From contig NZ_PGDQ01000023.1 of assembly GCF_003073135.1 (NCBI RefSeq), positions 1 through 64,000 of the forward strand: DNA of 64,000 bases, written 5' to 3'. This stretch comes from Euzebya rosea. GTDB taxonomy: Bacteria > Actinomycetota > Nitriliruptoria > Euzebyales > Euzebyaceae. Positions 24,695 to 33,330 of the stretch are shown one piece after another. Under the pieces are notes generated by a model that searched no databases, was not told the origin of the DNA, and worked only from the letters and a program-made list of their open reading frames with translations. The translations under genes and the position numbers were made by a program. Position 1 is the stretch's first letter; every line of letters begins with the position of its first letter.

Positions 24695-26230
24695 TCACAG
24701 CGCCGCGGTGAGGAGGGTGGGATTCTCGGTCATGTCGGCGAGGTAGCGGATGAAGCCGGCACCCTCGCCACCGTCGATGATCCGGTGGTCGAAGGCGATG
24801 GAGTAGGTGATGGTCTTGCGGACCGCCAGCTCGCCGTCGACGACCCACGGCTTGTCGGCGATCCGGCCGGTGCCGAGGATCGCGGCTTCCGGGTGGTTGA
24901 TCACCATGTCGCCACCGTCGACGCCGAACGCGCCGTAGTTGGAGATGGTGAACGTGCCACCGCTCATGTCGCTGGGGGTCAGCTTGCCGGCGCGGGCCTT
25001 GTCGGCCATCTCGTTGAGCGTCTTCGCCAGGTCGATGATGTTCATGTCCTGGGCGTTCTTGATGACGGGGACGACCAGGCCACGGTCGGTCTGGGCGGCG
25101 AAGCCGAGGTTGACGTGGCGGTGCAGCACCATCTCCTCCGCCGCGGTGTCCAGCGACGCGTTGACGGTCGGGAACTTCCGCAGGGCGGCGATGGCCATCC
25201 GCATGATGATGGCGGTCGGGCTGACCTTGACCTCCGACTGCGAGGCGTTCAGCTCGGCGCGGAACTCCCACAGCGGGGTGGCGTCGGCCTCGACCCAGGT
25301 GACGGCCTCGGGGATCTCGCCACGCGAGCGGGTCATCTGTGCGGACACGGCCTTGCGCAGCTGCGACAGCTTGACGCGCTCCTGTGCCATCGCCCCTTCC
25401 GGCGCCGGCGGAATCGCGATCACATCGCGCACCTGCGGTGCGACTGGCGCGATCGAGCCGTTGGAGGAGGCGACGAGCGGCTGCTCGCCGGCGGGGGCGA
25501 GGCGCTTGGCGTCCGACCGCAGGTCGGCAGTGTCGTAGTCCTCTTCCTCGCGAACGGGCGTGTTGGGCGGTGCGGAGGGGAGGGTGTGGCCCTCGTCGTC
25601 GGTGACGAGGACACCCGACGCCTGCGAGGTCGCGCCGTTCGCCGCAGCCTCGACGTCCGCCCGGGTGATGATGCCGTCGGGGCCGGTGCCGGCGACGTAG
25701 TCGAGGTCGACGCCGAGGTCCTTGGCCAGCTTGCGCACAGGGGGCTTGGCCATCGGCCGACCCTCGCGCTCGACCTTCTGCGGCGCCGCCTGGGCAGCCG
25801 CACCGGAGGAGGAGGTGGACGCGCCGACACGACGACGGCGCGAACCCTTGCCGCCGGAGGTGCCGTAGCCGACCAGCACGCTGCCCGACTCGCCCTCGTC
25901 GGAACCCGAACCGGAGCCGCTGTCGCCCTCGTCGGTGACCGCAGCGGTGTCGTCCTCGACCGGAGCCGAGGAACCGGACGCGTCGTCGCCACCGATGTCG
26001 ATCGTGATCAGCGGCGAGCCGACGGCGATCTCGTCACCGGGTTCGCCGTGCAGCGTCACGATGGTGCCGCCGAACGGCGAGGGGACCTCGACGACGGCCT
26101 TGGCGGTCTCGATCTCGGCGACGTACTGGTCGACCTCGACGACGTCACCGACGGCGACGAGCCACGACACGACCTCGCCCTCGGTCAGCCCCTCTCCGAG
26201 GTCGGGCAGCAGGAAGTCCTTGGTGCTCAT
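24695..26230 (-). CDS. 2-oxoacid dehydrogenase E2 (dihydrolipoamide acyltransferase)
   Basis: 511 residues. One lipoyl domain (~1-78) with the lipoylated Lys44 in EIETAKAVVEVP; an Ala/Ser/Glu-rich linker; the peripheral subunit-binding domain (RKLAKDLGVDLDYVAGTGPD); a second linker; and the catalytic domain ending in FDHRIIDGGEG, with catalytic His482 and Asp486. It transfers the acyl group from E1 to CoA. The second linker DNA holds a palindromic stretch around GCACC-GCA-GGTGC (25423-25465). Acetyl versus branched-chain specificity cannot be read from the sequence; gene order fits either pdh or bkd. Confidence 0.93.
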   Translation of the reverse strand: MSTKDFLLPDLGEGLTEGEVVSWLVAVGDVVEVDQYVAEIETAKAVVEVPSPFGGTIVTLHGEPGDEIAVGSPLITIDIGGDDASGSSAPVEDDTAAVTDEGDSGSGSGSDEGESGSVLVGYGTSGGKGSRRRRVGASTSSSGAAAQAAPQKVEREGRPMAKPPVRKLAKDLGVDLDYVAGTGPDGIITRADVEAAANGATSQASGVLVTDDEGHTLPSAPPNTPVREEEDYDTADLRSDAKRLAPAGEQPLVASSNGSIAPVAPQVRDVIAIPPAPEGAMAQERVKLSQLRKAVSAQMTRSRGEIPEAVTWVEADATPLWEFRAELNASQSEVKVSPTAIIMRMAIAALRKFPTVNASLDTAAEEMVLHRHVNLGFAAQTDRGLVVPVIKNAQDMNIIDLAKTLNEMADKARAGKLTPSDMSGGTFTISNYGAFGVDGGDMVINHPEAAILGTGRIADKPWVVDGELAVRKTITYSIAFDHRIIDGGEGAGFIRYLADMTENPTLLTAAL

Positions 26231-26274
26231 TGCGTTCTCTCCAGGTCGAGCGGATGGCTCGGGTAGTCAGGCGC

Positions 26275-27246
26275 TCAGTAGTCCAGCGTGCGGCCGACGG
26301 CATCCAGGATGCGGTCGACGTCGGGGAGGAAGAACTCCTCCAGCATGGCTGCGGGGTAGGGCACGTCGAAGCCGCCGACGCGCATGACCGGCGCCTCCAG
26401 GTGGTAGAAGGCCTTCTCCTGCACGCGGGCCGCGACCTCGGCGCCGAAGCCGACGGAGGTGGACGCCTCGTGCACGACGACCAGGCGGCCGGTCTTCTCC
26501 ACCGACTCCACGATCGTCTGGTGGTCGAAGGGGGTCAGCGAGCGGATGTCGATGACCTCGAGGTCCCAGCCCTCGGCCTCGGCGGCCTCGGCGGTCTCCA
26601 TGCAGGTCTTCACCATCGGCCCGTAGGCAGCCAGCGTGGCGGTGGTGCCCTCGCGGCGGACGACGCACTTGCCGATCGGCTCGGTCCGCACCGGCAGCGA
26701 CGCCTCCTCCTTCAGCCAGTACCGACGCTTCGGCTCGAAGAAGATGACCGGGTCGTCGGAGAAGATCGACTCCGTCAGCAGGCTGTAGGCGTCCGACGGC
26801 GTACCCGGCGAGACGACCTTCAGCCCCGCGGTGTGGGCGAAGTAGGCCTCGGGGGACTCCGAGTGGTGCTCGACCGCGCCGATGCCACCGCCGAAGGGAA
26901 TGCGCACGGTGATCGGCATCTTCACGGTGCCGCGCGACCGGTTCCGCATCTTGGCGATGTGGGACACGATCTGCTCGAACGCCGGGTAGGTGAACCCGTC
27001 GAACTGCATCTCGATGATCGGCCGGTAGCCGTAGATGGCCATGCCGACCGCGGTGCCCGCGATGCCCGACTCGGCCAGCGGCGTGTCGAAGCAGCGCTTG
27101 TCGCCGAACCGCTCCTGCAGCTTGTCGGAGATGCGGAACACCCCGCCGAGGGTGCCGACGTCCTCGCCGAACAGCACGACCTTCTCGTCGGCCTCGAACG
27201 CGTCGTGCAGGGCCTGGTTCAGCGCCTGCGCCATGGTGATCGCCAT
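26275..27246 (-). CDS. 2-oxoacid dehydrogenase E1 component, beta subunit
   Basis: 323 residues of the transketolase-like beta fold: MAQALNQALHDAFEADEKVVLFGEDVG at the N-terminus, GVFRISDKLQERFGDKRCFD, TPLAESGIAGTAVGMAIYGYRPIIEMQF, VVSPGTPSDAYSLL and VEHHSESPEAYFAH. Together with E1alpha it decarboxylates a 2-oxoacid and acylates lipoyl-E2. The start lies 3 bp after the E1alpha stop. The alpha2beta2 E1 organisation, rather than the single-chain AceE typical of many actinobacteria, is shared with branched-chain and Gram-positive pyruvate dehydrogenases. Confidence 0.94.
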   Translation of the reverse strand: MAITMAQALNQALHDAFEADEKVVLFGEDVGTLGGVFRISDKLQERFGDKRCFDTPLAESGIAGTAVGMAIYGYRPIIEMQFDGFTYPAFEQIVSHIAKMRNRSRGTVKMPITVRIPFGGGIGAVEHHSESPEAYFAHTAGLKVVSPGTPSDAYSLLTESIFSDDPVIFFEPKRRYWLKEEASLPVRTEPIGKCVVRREGTTATLAAYGPMVKTCMETAEAAEAEGWDLEVIDIRSLTPFDHQTIVESVEKTGRLVVVHEASTSVGFGAEVAARVQEKAFYHLEAPVMRVGGFDVPYPAAMLEEFFLPDVDRILDAVGRTLDY

Positions 27247-27249
27247 CGC

Positions 27250-28395
27250 TTACTGCTCCTCTTCCGCGGCCTGCGCCGCGAGCTCGCGTCGCAGCATGTC
27301 GCGCTGCTCGTCGAACATCGTGCCGGGGTCGACGAAGACGTGCTCGAACAGCTCCATCGGGTCGCCGTGGGGCGCCTCGTAGATCTCCTCGCGCATGATC
27401 CGCGCCAGCTTCTCGACCTCGTTGTCGATCTCGGTCTTGATGGTGTCGTCCAGCAGCCCGTTGGCCTTCATGAACGTCTCGAAGCGGGCGATCGGGTCGC
27501 GCCGCTGCCACTCCTCCATCTCCTCGCCCGAGCGGTACCGCGTCGGGTCGTCGGCGGTGGTGTGGGCTTCCATGCGGTAGGTGACGGCCTCGATCAGCGA
27601 GGGCCCTCCCCCGCTGCGGGCACGCTCGACGGCCTGCTTGGTGACCGCGTAGCTGGCCAGCACGTCGTTGCCGTCGCAGCGGAGGCCCGGCATGCCGTAC
27701 CCGACGGCCTTGTGGGCGATCGTCGGCGCCTTGGTCTGCTCGCTGAGCGGCGTGGAGATGGCGTACTGGTTGTTCTGGACGAAGAAGACGACGGGGGCCT
27801 CGAAGACCGCGGCGAAGTTCATGCCCTCGTGGGGGTCGCCCTCGCTCGTGGCGCCGTCGCCGAAGTAGGCCATGACGACGGTGTCGGTCCCGTCGAACTT
27901 CGCGGCCATCGCGAAGCCCGCACCGTGCAGCGCCTGCGTGCCGATCGGGATGGACAGCAGGCCGAAGCGGAACTCGTAGGGGTCGTAGCCGCTCAGCCAT
28001 GTGCCGCGCCACTGGTGCAGCATCTGACCGGGGTTGACGCCACGCACGAGCGCGGTGCCCATCTCGCGGTAGGACGGGAACACCCAGTCCTGCGGGGCCA
28101 GCGCGTAGGCGCCGCCGATCTGCGCGGCTTCCTGTCCGAGCAACGAGGCGTAGACGCCCAGCTGGCCCTGCCGCTGCAGGTTGATGGCCTGCTTGTCGAT
28201 GCGTCGGGCGACGACCATGTGGCGGTACAGGGCGCGGAAGTCCTCGTCGCCCAGGTCGTCGATCGGGTAGCCGTCGACGGCGTTGATGTTGCCGTCGTCG
28301 TCCAGGATCTGGACCGGTTCGTCGGGTGGGAGCAGGGTGCTCGGGTCGGGCGTCAGCCCGCCGCTGGGCTTGTCGGCAACGTTGCCGTCAGTCAT
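27250..28395 (-). CDS. 2-oxoacid dehydrogenase E1 component, alpha subunit
   Basis: 381 residues from the ATG at 28395; an extension to 28593 is open but not family-like. The thiamine diphosphate motif is YFGDGATSEGDPHEG through FFVQNNQYAIS, with phosphorylation-loop-like EAHTTADDPTRYR near residue 285. It contains no visible target-specific residue that separates pyruvate from branched-chain substrates; both assignments (pdhA or bkdA) remain open. It opens the five-gene leftward operon and has a ~310-bp upstream gap. Confidence 0.93.
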   Translation of the reverse strand: MTDGNVADKPSGGLTPDPSTLLPPDEPVQILDDDGNINAVDGYPIDDLGDEDFRALYRHMVVARRIDKQAINLQRQGQLGVYASLLGQEAAQIGGAYALAPQDWVFPSYREMGTALVRGVNPGQMLHQWRGTWLSGYDPYEFRFGLLSIPIGTQALHGAGFAMAAKFDGTDTVVMAYFGDGATSEGDPHEGMNFAAVFEAPVVFFVQNNQYAISTPLSEQTKAPTIAHKAVGYGMPGLRCDGNDVLASYAVTKQAVERARSGGGPSLIEAVTYRMEAHTTADDPTRYRSGEEMEEWQRRDPIARFETFMKANGLLDDTIKTEIDNEVEKLARIMREEIYEAPHGDPMELFEHVFVDPGTMFDEQRDMLRRELAAQAAEEEQ

Positions 28396-28709
28396 CGTGG
28401 TGGCCCTCCAAGGCTCGGCACGGGATCGCCGCTGGAGCAGTCTGGCAGAGTCCCCGCGGGGCTGTGCGACCGGGTGGGGCACGGGGCCGCGGCGGTGACT
28501 CGGGGGTCGGGTCGTGACGACCCGGTGACGCGACGGTAGCGAACACCTCGCCATCCCGACAAGGGTCTGCGCGACGACTCGTCCGTTGCGCACGACGATG
28601 CCCGGTCAGGAGTGTCGATCCGTCACATTCCGGCGGCTTGCGGCTGACGTTTCATCACCGACCGTCGAGCCACCACCACGACGTCGTGGCCGTCTGGTCG
28701 AATGCCGCC
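28396..28709. promoter_or_regulatory. Upstream region of the dehydrogenase operon
   Basis: 314 bp without a supported gene, between divergent starts. It holds a perfect 10-bp palindrome, CCCCGCGGGG, at 28452-28461, about 60 bp before the E1alpha start; this could be a leader hairpin or operator. Further out (28540-28640) the base composition is more even. I could not fix promoter boxes. Confidence 0.4.
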
Positions 28710-29063
28710 ATGGCACGAATCGACAAGGCAACGCTGCGGGCAGAGGGTGAGGGCGCCGAGGCGGTCCTCACCGTGGAGCTCGAGATCGACTGGGACCGTG
28801 GTGACGACGACCACCGGTGGGAGGCCGTCATCCGCTTCATGGGTGCCGACGCCGGCATCCGCGGACGCGACAACGTGCTGAAGATCCACACCGTCGGGGT
28901 CGGTCCGGCGGAGGGCGAGCGGGTCGTCGTCAGCGTCGACAACCGCGACCGGGCGTTCAACGAGGACGCCGGCGGCGACGAGGTCCTCGCCGAGTGCGAG
29001 CTGCACATCCTGCAGCCGGAGGCCCGGGTGGAGCGCACGAACAAGGTCAAGGGCCGCTTCTAG
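28710..29063 (+). CDS. Hypothetical acidic protein
   Basis: 117 residues from the ATG at 28710. Strongly acidic at first, then a basic end (VERTNKVKGRF). Alternating beta-strands (AVLTVELEIDW, HRWEAVIRFMG, ERVVVSVDNRDRAFNED, VLAECELHI) suggest a small all-beta domain resembling a C2- or immunoglobulin-like sandwich. There is no signal peptide and I recognise no family. It diverges from the dehydrogenase operon. Confidence 0.65.
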   Translation: MARIDKATLRAEGEGAEAVLTVELEIDWDRGDDDHRWEAVIRFMGADAGIRGRDNVLKIHTVGVGPAEGERVVVSVDNRDRAFNEDAGGDEVLAECELHILQPEARVERTNKVKGRF

Positions 29064-29160
29064 GCGCACATCGGCACGGCCGACCTGCGCCCGAACACGT
29101 AGGTCGGGGTGACAATGCCGAACTAGTTCGCAACCTCCGGCGCGCACCGGGGTCACACGG

Positions 29161-29592
29161 GTGACAACGCTCTCCCGAAAGGACCCCGAGGTGCCCTGGT
29201 TGACCGGTCAGACGGCCGTGCTCGCGCTGCTGCTCTTCAGCGCCGGACTGGTGATCGGCTACGCGATCGGACGGTACGCGCCGGACTCGGCAGACCCGCC
29301 CCCGCCGTCGGCGGATCTGCCACCGGCCCGTCCGGTCATGGACCCGCGCCCCCCGGTGGAGACGCGGCACGAGGACGACACGATCGTGGACCTGCGGACC
29401 CAGCTGCATGCGAGCAGGGCCGCGCTGCAGTCCGCCGTGCGCCGCATGGAGGAGCAGCGTCGCGCGATCGAGGTGCTGGAGGCCGACCTCGAGGGGCACA
29501 GCGCGGCCCTGGAGGCTGCCCAGCGGGACCTCCTGCGAGCCCGGATGGGTTGGGAGGTCCCGGGCGAGGACTCAGATGCGGACGGTCGTTAG
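29161..29592 (+). CDS. Small membrane-anchored coiled-coil protein
   Basis: 143 residues from a GTG start. One membrane helix (TAVLALLLFSAGLVIGYAIGRY, ~18-39), a Pro-rich spacer, then a predicted coiled coil (DLRTQLHASRAALQSAVRRM through ALEAAQRDLLRARM). The layout matches small divisome- or envelope-associated anchors but no family is recognised. The last 21 bp overlap the convergent DsbA-like gene. Confidence 0.65.
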   Translation: MTTLSRKDPEVPWLTGQTAVLALLLFSAGLVIGYAIGRYAPDSADPPPPSADLPPARPVMDPRPPVETRHEDDTIVDLRTQLHASRAALQSAVRRMEEQRRAIEVLEADLEGHSAALEAAQRDLLRARMGWEVPGEDSDADGR

Positions 29593-30216
29593 GTCCACGT
29601 CCTTGGTTCGGGTGCGCTTCAGCTCGTAGAAGCCGTCGGTGCGGATGAGCGCGGCGAGGCCGTCCCACAGGTCGAGGGCTGCCTGTCCCCGGATGACCTC
29701 GGGGATGACCGGGCCGAAGTAGCCCTTCCACTCCCGCGTGCCGTCCTCTCCCTCGACCTCGTAGGCGATGATCGGGGTGCCGACGTCGTCACCGGCGACG
29801 TCCTCGGCCTCCTTGGTGGACGCACGCACCGCGTCGTCCCAGACCTCGTCGTCGTAGGCGGCGGCGTAGCCGACGTCGAGGCCGGCCTTCTCCAGGGCTC
29901 GGGAGACGTCGAAGTCCATGCCGTCGGTGTCGTGGTGGATGTGGCGCCCGAACTCCACGTACAGGTCGTGGACCAGGTCCCGGCGTCCGTCGGCCCGGAC
30001 CGCCTCCACCACGCGCAGGAGCTTGAAGGACCGTTCCATGGCCGGCAGGTACTTCCTGTAGCCCTCGTCGAGCTCCTTGCCCTCGTTGCGGACCTTGAGG
30101 CTGATGGGGCGCCAGTCGATGTCGATGTCGCGGTGGGGGGCGACCTCGTCGTGCAGCCATTGGGCGGTGACCCAGCACCACGGGCACAGCGGATCGAAGT
30201 AGAACCTGACGTTCAC
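29572..30216 (-). CDS. DsbA-family reductase, Rv2466c-like
   Basis: 214 residues from a GTG start. The N-terminal FYFDPLCPWCWVTAQWLHDE carries CPWC (Cys11/Cys14) at the end of beta-1, and VGTPIIAYE provides the cis-proline loop. The context FDPLCPW resembles Rv2466c, a mycothiol-dependent reductase that can reduce nitro compounds, and 2-hydroxychromene-2-carboxylate isomerase relatives. It lacks a signal peptide and so is cytosolic. Mycothiol dependence is inferred from similarity only. Confidence 0.82.
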   Translation of the reverse strand: MNVRFYFDPLCPWCWVTAQWLHDEVAPHRDIDIDWRPISLKVRNEGKELDEGYRKYLPAMERSFKLLRVVEAVRADGRRDLVHDLYVEFGRHIHHDTDGMDFDVSRALEKAGLDVGYAAAYDDEVWDDAVRASTKEAEDVAGDDVGTPIIAYEVEGEDGTREWKGYFGPVIPEVIRGQAALDLWDGLAALIRTDGFYELKRTRTKDVDLTTVRI

Positions 30217-30329
30217 GGGTGTCTCCTGCTCGTCGTTCGACGTCTCGAATCAGTTTGGATTCGTACCGATACTGCCCGTGAACGCGTGGTTCGCTGCGAT
30301 CCTTCCTGCGCGTGGCGATCCCGGCGTGG

Positions 30330-31163
30330 TCAGAGGTCCCGGCGACGCAGGGACCTGACGGCGAGGACCATCAGCACGGTGGCGTACAGCAGCGACCAGG
30401 CGATGAGCATCACGCTCGGCGGGTCGACCGCAGCGAACGGGATGCCCACGTCGCCGTCGGGCGACAGCAGGAAGGCCGGGGACTGCAGGTGGAACGATGC
30501 GCCCCGCCACAGGGCGTCGCTGGGCATCAGGAGGCTGACGGCCACACCGATGCGTTCGACCGCGGGGTTGTCCACGATCCGGCCGACGAACTCCATGATC
30601 CCCGCCAGCCAGGCAAGCCCGTACAGGGCGACGACGACCACCCCGGTGGCGACGGTGCCCAGGCGGGTGGACAGCGCCACGGCGAGGGCGACGAGGACGA
30701 GGACCTCCAGCGACATCAGCGCCATTCCCCGCACCGGCGAGAGGGCGCCGTACCCCCCGACCCCGCCGGCCACGCCGAGCACCCCGGCGGTCATGATCAC
30801 CACGTAGCCGACCGACAGGCCACCGAAGGCCGCCGTGCGCTGCAGCAGCCAGGACCAACGTGGGATCGGCCGGGCCAGGACCTGCAGGGCCCGGCCGGAC
30901 TCCAGCTCGCCCGCGATCGACCCGGCGGCCAGCAGGATCGCGAGGAACGCCGCGAGGAACTGCACGGCGTACAGGCCGAGGACGGTCATGACGGTGGTGG
31001 CGGCGATCGTGGCGAGCTCGTCGCCGGTGTCGGCGGCGACTCGGCTGAACGCGGTGGAGAACCCGAACCAGAACAGCCCCACGAAGGCGACGCTGACGGC
31101 AGCCCCGATGCCGAGGATCCGCCGGTTGAGGGCCTCCTGCAGGGCCGCGCGGAACACGATCAC
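30330..31163 (-). CDS. ABC-2 type transporter permease
   Basis: 277 residues from GTG 31163, which has an excellent ribosome-binding site (AGGAGG, 7 bp upstream on the minus strand) although it overlaps the ATPase stop (GTGA). About six membrane helices: ILGIGAAVSVAFVGLFWFGF, VMTVLGLYAVQFLAAFLAIL, GGLSVGYVVIMTAGVLGVAG and so on, with SIAGELESGRALQVLARPI as the conserved cytoplasmic loop of NosY/YhaP-like permeases. It works with the overlapping ATPase. It is the last gene of the sigma/anti-sigma operon. Confidence 0.9.
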   Translation of the reverse strand: MIVFRAALQEALNRRILGIGAAVSVAFVGLFWFGFSTAFSRVAADTGDELATIAATTVMTVLGLYAVQFLAAFLAILLAAGSIAGELESGRALQVLARPIPRWSWLLQRTAAFGGLSVGYVVIMTAGVLGVAGGVGGYGALSPVRGMALMSLEVLVLVALAVALSTRLGTVATGVVVVALYGLAWLAGIMEFVGRIVDNPAVERIGVAVSLLMPSDALWRGASFHLQSPAFLLSPDGDVGIPFAAVDPPSVMLIAWSLLYATVLMVLAVRSLRRRDL

Positions 31164-32185
31164 GACCGTGCCTCCTCTCCCGGGTGGTCGACCAGCTGCA
31201 GGAAGACCTCCTCCAGGCTGGACTGCAGGGGGACGACGGCGCGGATGCGGCCGCCCGCGGCGACGACGGCGGTGACCAGCTCGGGGCCGGCGTCGCGGTC
31301 GTCCAGGCCGACGAGGATCGCCCGGTCGTCGGCATGCACGATCGTGCCGAACCCCTCGACCACCGCGGTCAGGCGGGCGTCGACGCGATCGAGGACGAGG
31401 CGGACCTCGCCGCCGGAGGGCAGGTCGGCGACGGCCCGGTCGGCGAGCACCCGACCGCGGTCCATCACGACGACCCGGTCGCAGACCTGCTCGACCTCGC
31501 CGAGGAGGTGGGAGTTCAGCAGCACCGCAGCGCCCCGGGCACGCAGCCCGAGCACGATGTCGCGGACCTCGCGTCGCCCGACGGGGTCCAGCGCGGAGGT
31601 GGGCTCGTCGAGGATGACCAGGTCGGGCTCGCCGAGCAGGGCTGCCGCGAGGCCGAGCCGTTGGCGCATGCCCTTGGAGTAGCCGCCCACCCGCTCGTCC
31701 CCGCGGCCGGCCAGGCCGACGTGGCGCAGGGCGTCGGCCGCGGCCCGGGCGACCTGTTCGCGTGGGACCCGCACGAGCCCGGCGTGCTGGCGAAGCACCC
31801 GGTCGCCGGTGGCCCACTCGGGCTGGGCGAAGGTCTCGGGCAGGTAGCCGACGCGTCTGCGCGCGGCCGGGTCGGCGGCGTCACGACCGAACAGCTCGGC
31901 GCGTCCGGCGTCGGGCCGGGTCAGTCCGAGCAACATCTTGACGGTCGTGGTCTTGCCGGCCCCGTTGGGGCCCAGCAGCCCCACGGCCTCGCCGGGCCGG
32001 ATCTCCAGGTCCAGCCCGTCGACGGCGGTCCGTCCTCCGAAGGCCTTGACGAGGCCCCGGGCGAGCAGGACCGGGGGCGCCGCGGCCGGGGTCGGGACGG
32101 GGGCGCCGGCCACGGGGGTGTCGCCGGGAGCAGGGGTGTCGCCGGGAGCGGGGGTGTCGCCGGGGGCGGGGGTGGCCCGGCTCAC
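31160..32185 (-). CDS. ABC transporter ATP-binding protein
   Basis: 341 residues from the GTG at 32185, overlapping the anti-sigma stop (GTGA). The first ~40 residues are a low-complexity Pro/Asp/Gly/Thr extension built by an 18-bp repeat (TPAPGD repeated). The ATPase then has Walker A GPNGAGKTTTVK, Q-loop GYLPETFAQPEWATG, signature GYSKGMRQRLGLA, Walker B LVILDEPTSALDP and a DUF4162-like tail. It energises the downstream permease. Its placement in a sigma-factor operon suggests the exporter is made in response to the signal sensed by the anti-sigma factor. Confidence 0.92.
   Translation of the reverse strand: MSRATPAPGDTPAPGDTPAPGDTPVAGAPVPTPAAAPPVLLARGLVKAFGGRTAVDGLDLEIRPGEAVGLLGPNGAGKTTTVKMLLGLTRPDAGRAELFGRDAADPAARRRVGYLPETFAQPEWATGDRVLRQHAGLVRVPREQVARAAADALRHVGLAGRGDERVGGYSKGMRQRLGLAAALLGEPDLVILDEPTSALDPVGRREVRDIVLGLRARGAAVLLNSHLLGEVEQVCDRVVVMDRGRVLADRAVADLPSGGEVRLVLDRVDARLTAVVEGFGTIVHADDRAILVGLDDRDAGPELVTAVVAAGGRIRAVVPLQSSLEEVFLQLVDHPGEEARS
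32115..32168. repeat. 18-bp tandem repeat, three copies, in the ATPase N-terminus
   Basis: GGGGTGTCGCCGGGAGCA and two near-copies (third with one extra change) start at 32115, 32133 and 32151. On the coding strand they give TPAPGD three times. The frame is preserved, so length variation among strains would change only a flexible N-terminal tail. Confidence 0.85.
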
Positions 32186-33330
32186 GTGCGCTCGGCCAGG
32201 TCCTGCAGCTCGTCCAGCGGACGGGTTCCGGCGATGCCGTGGATCAGGCCGTCGGCCTGCCACACGATGGCCGCGCCCAGGCCGCTGTCGTCACCGAAGG
32301 CCAGGCCGTCGTTGCCGGCCACGGTGAGTGTTTCCCAGCCGACGCCGCCGGCGGGCACGGGCAGCGGGAGGGTGTGCTGCCAGTCCTCGATGCCGGCCAG
32401 CTGGGTGCGCAGCGACTCGGGCAGCTCCTCGCGGGACAGCAGGAAGTCACGGATGTCGGCGAGCGGGGCGCCCTGGGCGGTGGCCTCGATGGCACCGGCC
32501 GTCCCGAGCACGAGGTCGGGCATGCCGCTGGCGGCGGTCAGCACGGTGGCGGCACCGCCGGGCACGGTGACGTCGAGCACGGCGCCGTCCAGGTCGGCTG
32601 GCACCCCGTTGTCGGCGGTGGCGAGGAGGGTCACGACGGCGTGGGAGGGGGCGATGGCGAGGTAGGTGATCGCGGCGTCCGGGCCGGCAGCCCCCTCGGG
32701 CAGGTCGGGCGCAGCCACACCGGCGATCGCCAGCGCGGCGGCGGGGTCGGCCACCTCGGTCGGCCCGTCGTGCAGGGCGCCGTCGCCGGTCAGCTCGACG
32801 GTGGCGATGTCGTCGAGGGCGTCGAGGTCCTGCAGCGCGGCCACGTCGACCTCGATGACCTGGACCCGCTCGCTGCGGAAGGTGTCGAGGAACTGGGCGA
32901 GGGCGCCGGAGCCGAGGGGCGTGACGGCCAGGGCGACCGTCAGCAGCCCACCCGCGACGGCCAGGACCACCCGACGGGGCCGCGTGCGCCCCGATGGACG
33001 GCGCGATGACGGGCGCGATCGGGGCCTGCCTCGTCCCGGCGCGACGGAGGCCCCGATCGCGTCGACCGGGGTGCGGGACGGCCGACCGGGCGCGGGCTCG
33101 GTGGCCGGGTCGGTGATCACGTCGACGGCCGCGGCGGCGGGTGCGTCGTCGAGGACGGTGAGCAGGCGGCGGACGGTGCCGGCGTCGTCGGCGATGGTGA
33201 GGATCGTGTCCCGGCACCCCTCGCAGCCGTCGAGGTGGGCCTCGACCGTCGCGTCGGGGTGGTCCAGGTGGGTGCGCAGGCGGCCGGAACCGGGGCACGC
33301 CAGCAGGTCGGTGGGGGTGGGCTCAGTCAT
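32182..33330 (-). CDS. Anti-sigma factor with zinc-finger-like N-terminus
   Basis: 382 residues from the ATG at 33330. The N-terminal AHLDGCEGCR gives His32, Cys36 and Cys39, the HxxxCxxC zinc-binding pattern of anti-sigma (ZAS-like) domains. A Pro/Arg-rich linker that includes an embedded repeat peptide (91-105) leads to one membrane helix (VVLAVAGGLLTVALAV, ~121-138). Residues ~140-382 form an extracytoplasmic sensor domain with no recognised family. It should hold the adjacent ECF sigma at the membrane until a signal arrives. The reading frame overlaps the sigma gene by 8 bp. Confidence 0.85.
   Translation of the reverse strand: MTEPTPTDLLACPGSGRLRTHLDHPDATVEAHLDGCEGCRDTILTIADDAGTVRRLLTVLDDAPAAAAVDVITDPATEPAPGRPSRTPVDAIGASVAPGRGRPRSRPSSRRPSGRTRPRRVVLAVAGGLLTVALAVTPLGSGALAQFLDTFRSERVQVIEVDVAALQDLDALDDIATVELTGDGALHDGPTEVADPAAALAIAGVAAPDLPEGAAGPDAAITYLAIAPSHAVVTLLATADNGVPADLDGAVLDVTVPGGAATVLTAASGMPDLVLGTAGAIEATAQGAPLADIRDFLLSREELPESLRTQLAGIEDWQHTLPLPVPAGGVGWETLTVAGNDGLAFGDDSGLGAAIVWQADGLIHGIAGTRPLDELQDLAERT
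33000..33063 (-). repeat. Palindromic element embedded in frame in the anti-sigma gene
   Basis: A 13-bp perfect inverted repeat, GCGATCGGGGCCT (33015-33027) and AGGCCCCGATCGC (33048-33060), encloses a 20-nt loop. Read on the coding (minus) strand it encodes AIGASVAPGRGRPRS between the zinc-finger and membrane segments. It is related to the element in the kinase gene at 5600-5666: the same coding-strand core GCGATCGGGGCC, then CGTCG, then CGAGG. It lies in the linker and keeps frame. Confidence 0.78.

Noticed and set aside
25423-25465. E2 linker palindrome as a third copy of the GATCGGGGCC element
   Set aside because: It shares only GATCGCG-type ends and a GCACC/GGTGC stem, not the GGGGCC core or the encoded peptide, so kinship is not supported.
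22853-28395. Naming the dehydrogenase operon as specifically pyruvate or branched-chain
   Set aside because: The motifs seen are shared by both; substrate residues cannot be read with confidence, so subunits were given without pdh or bkd symbols.
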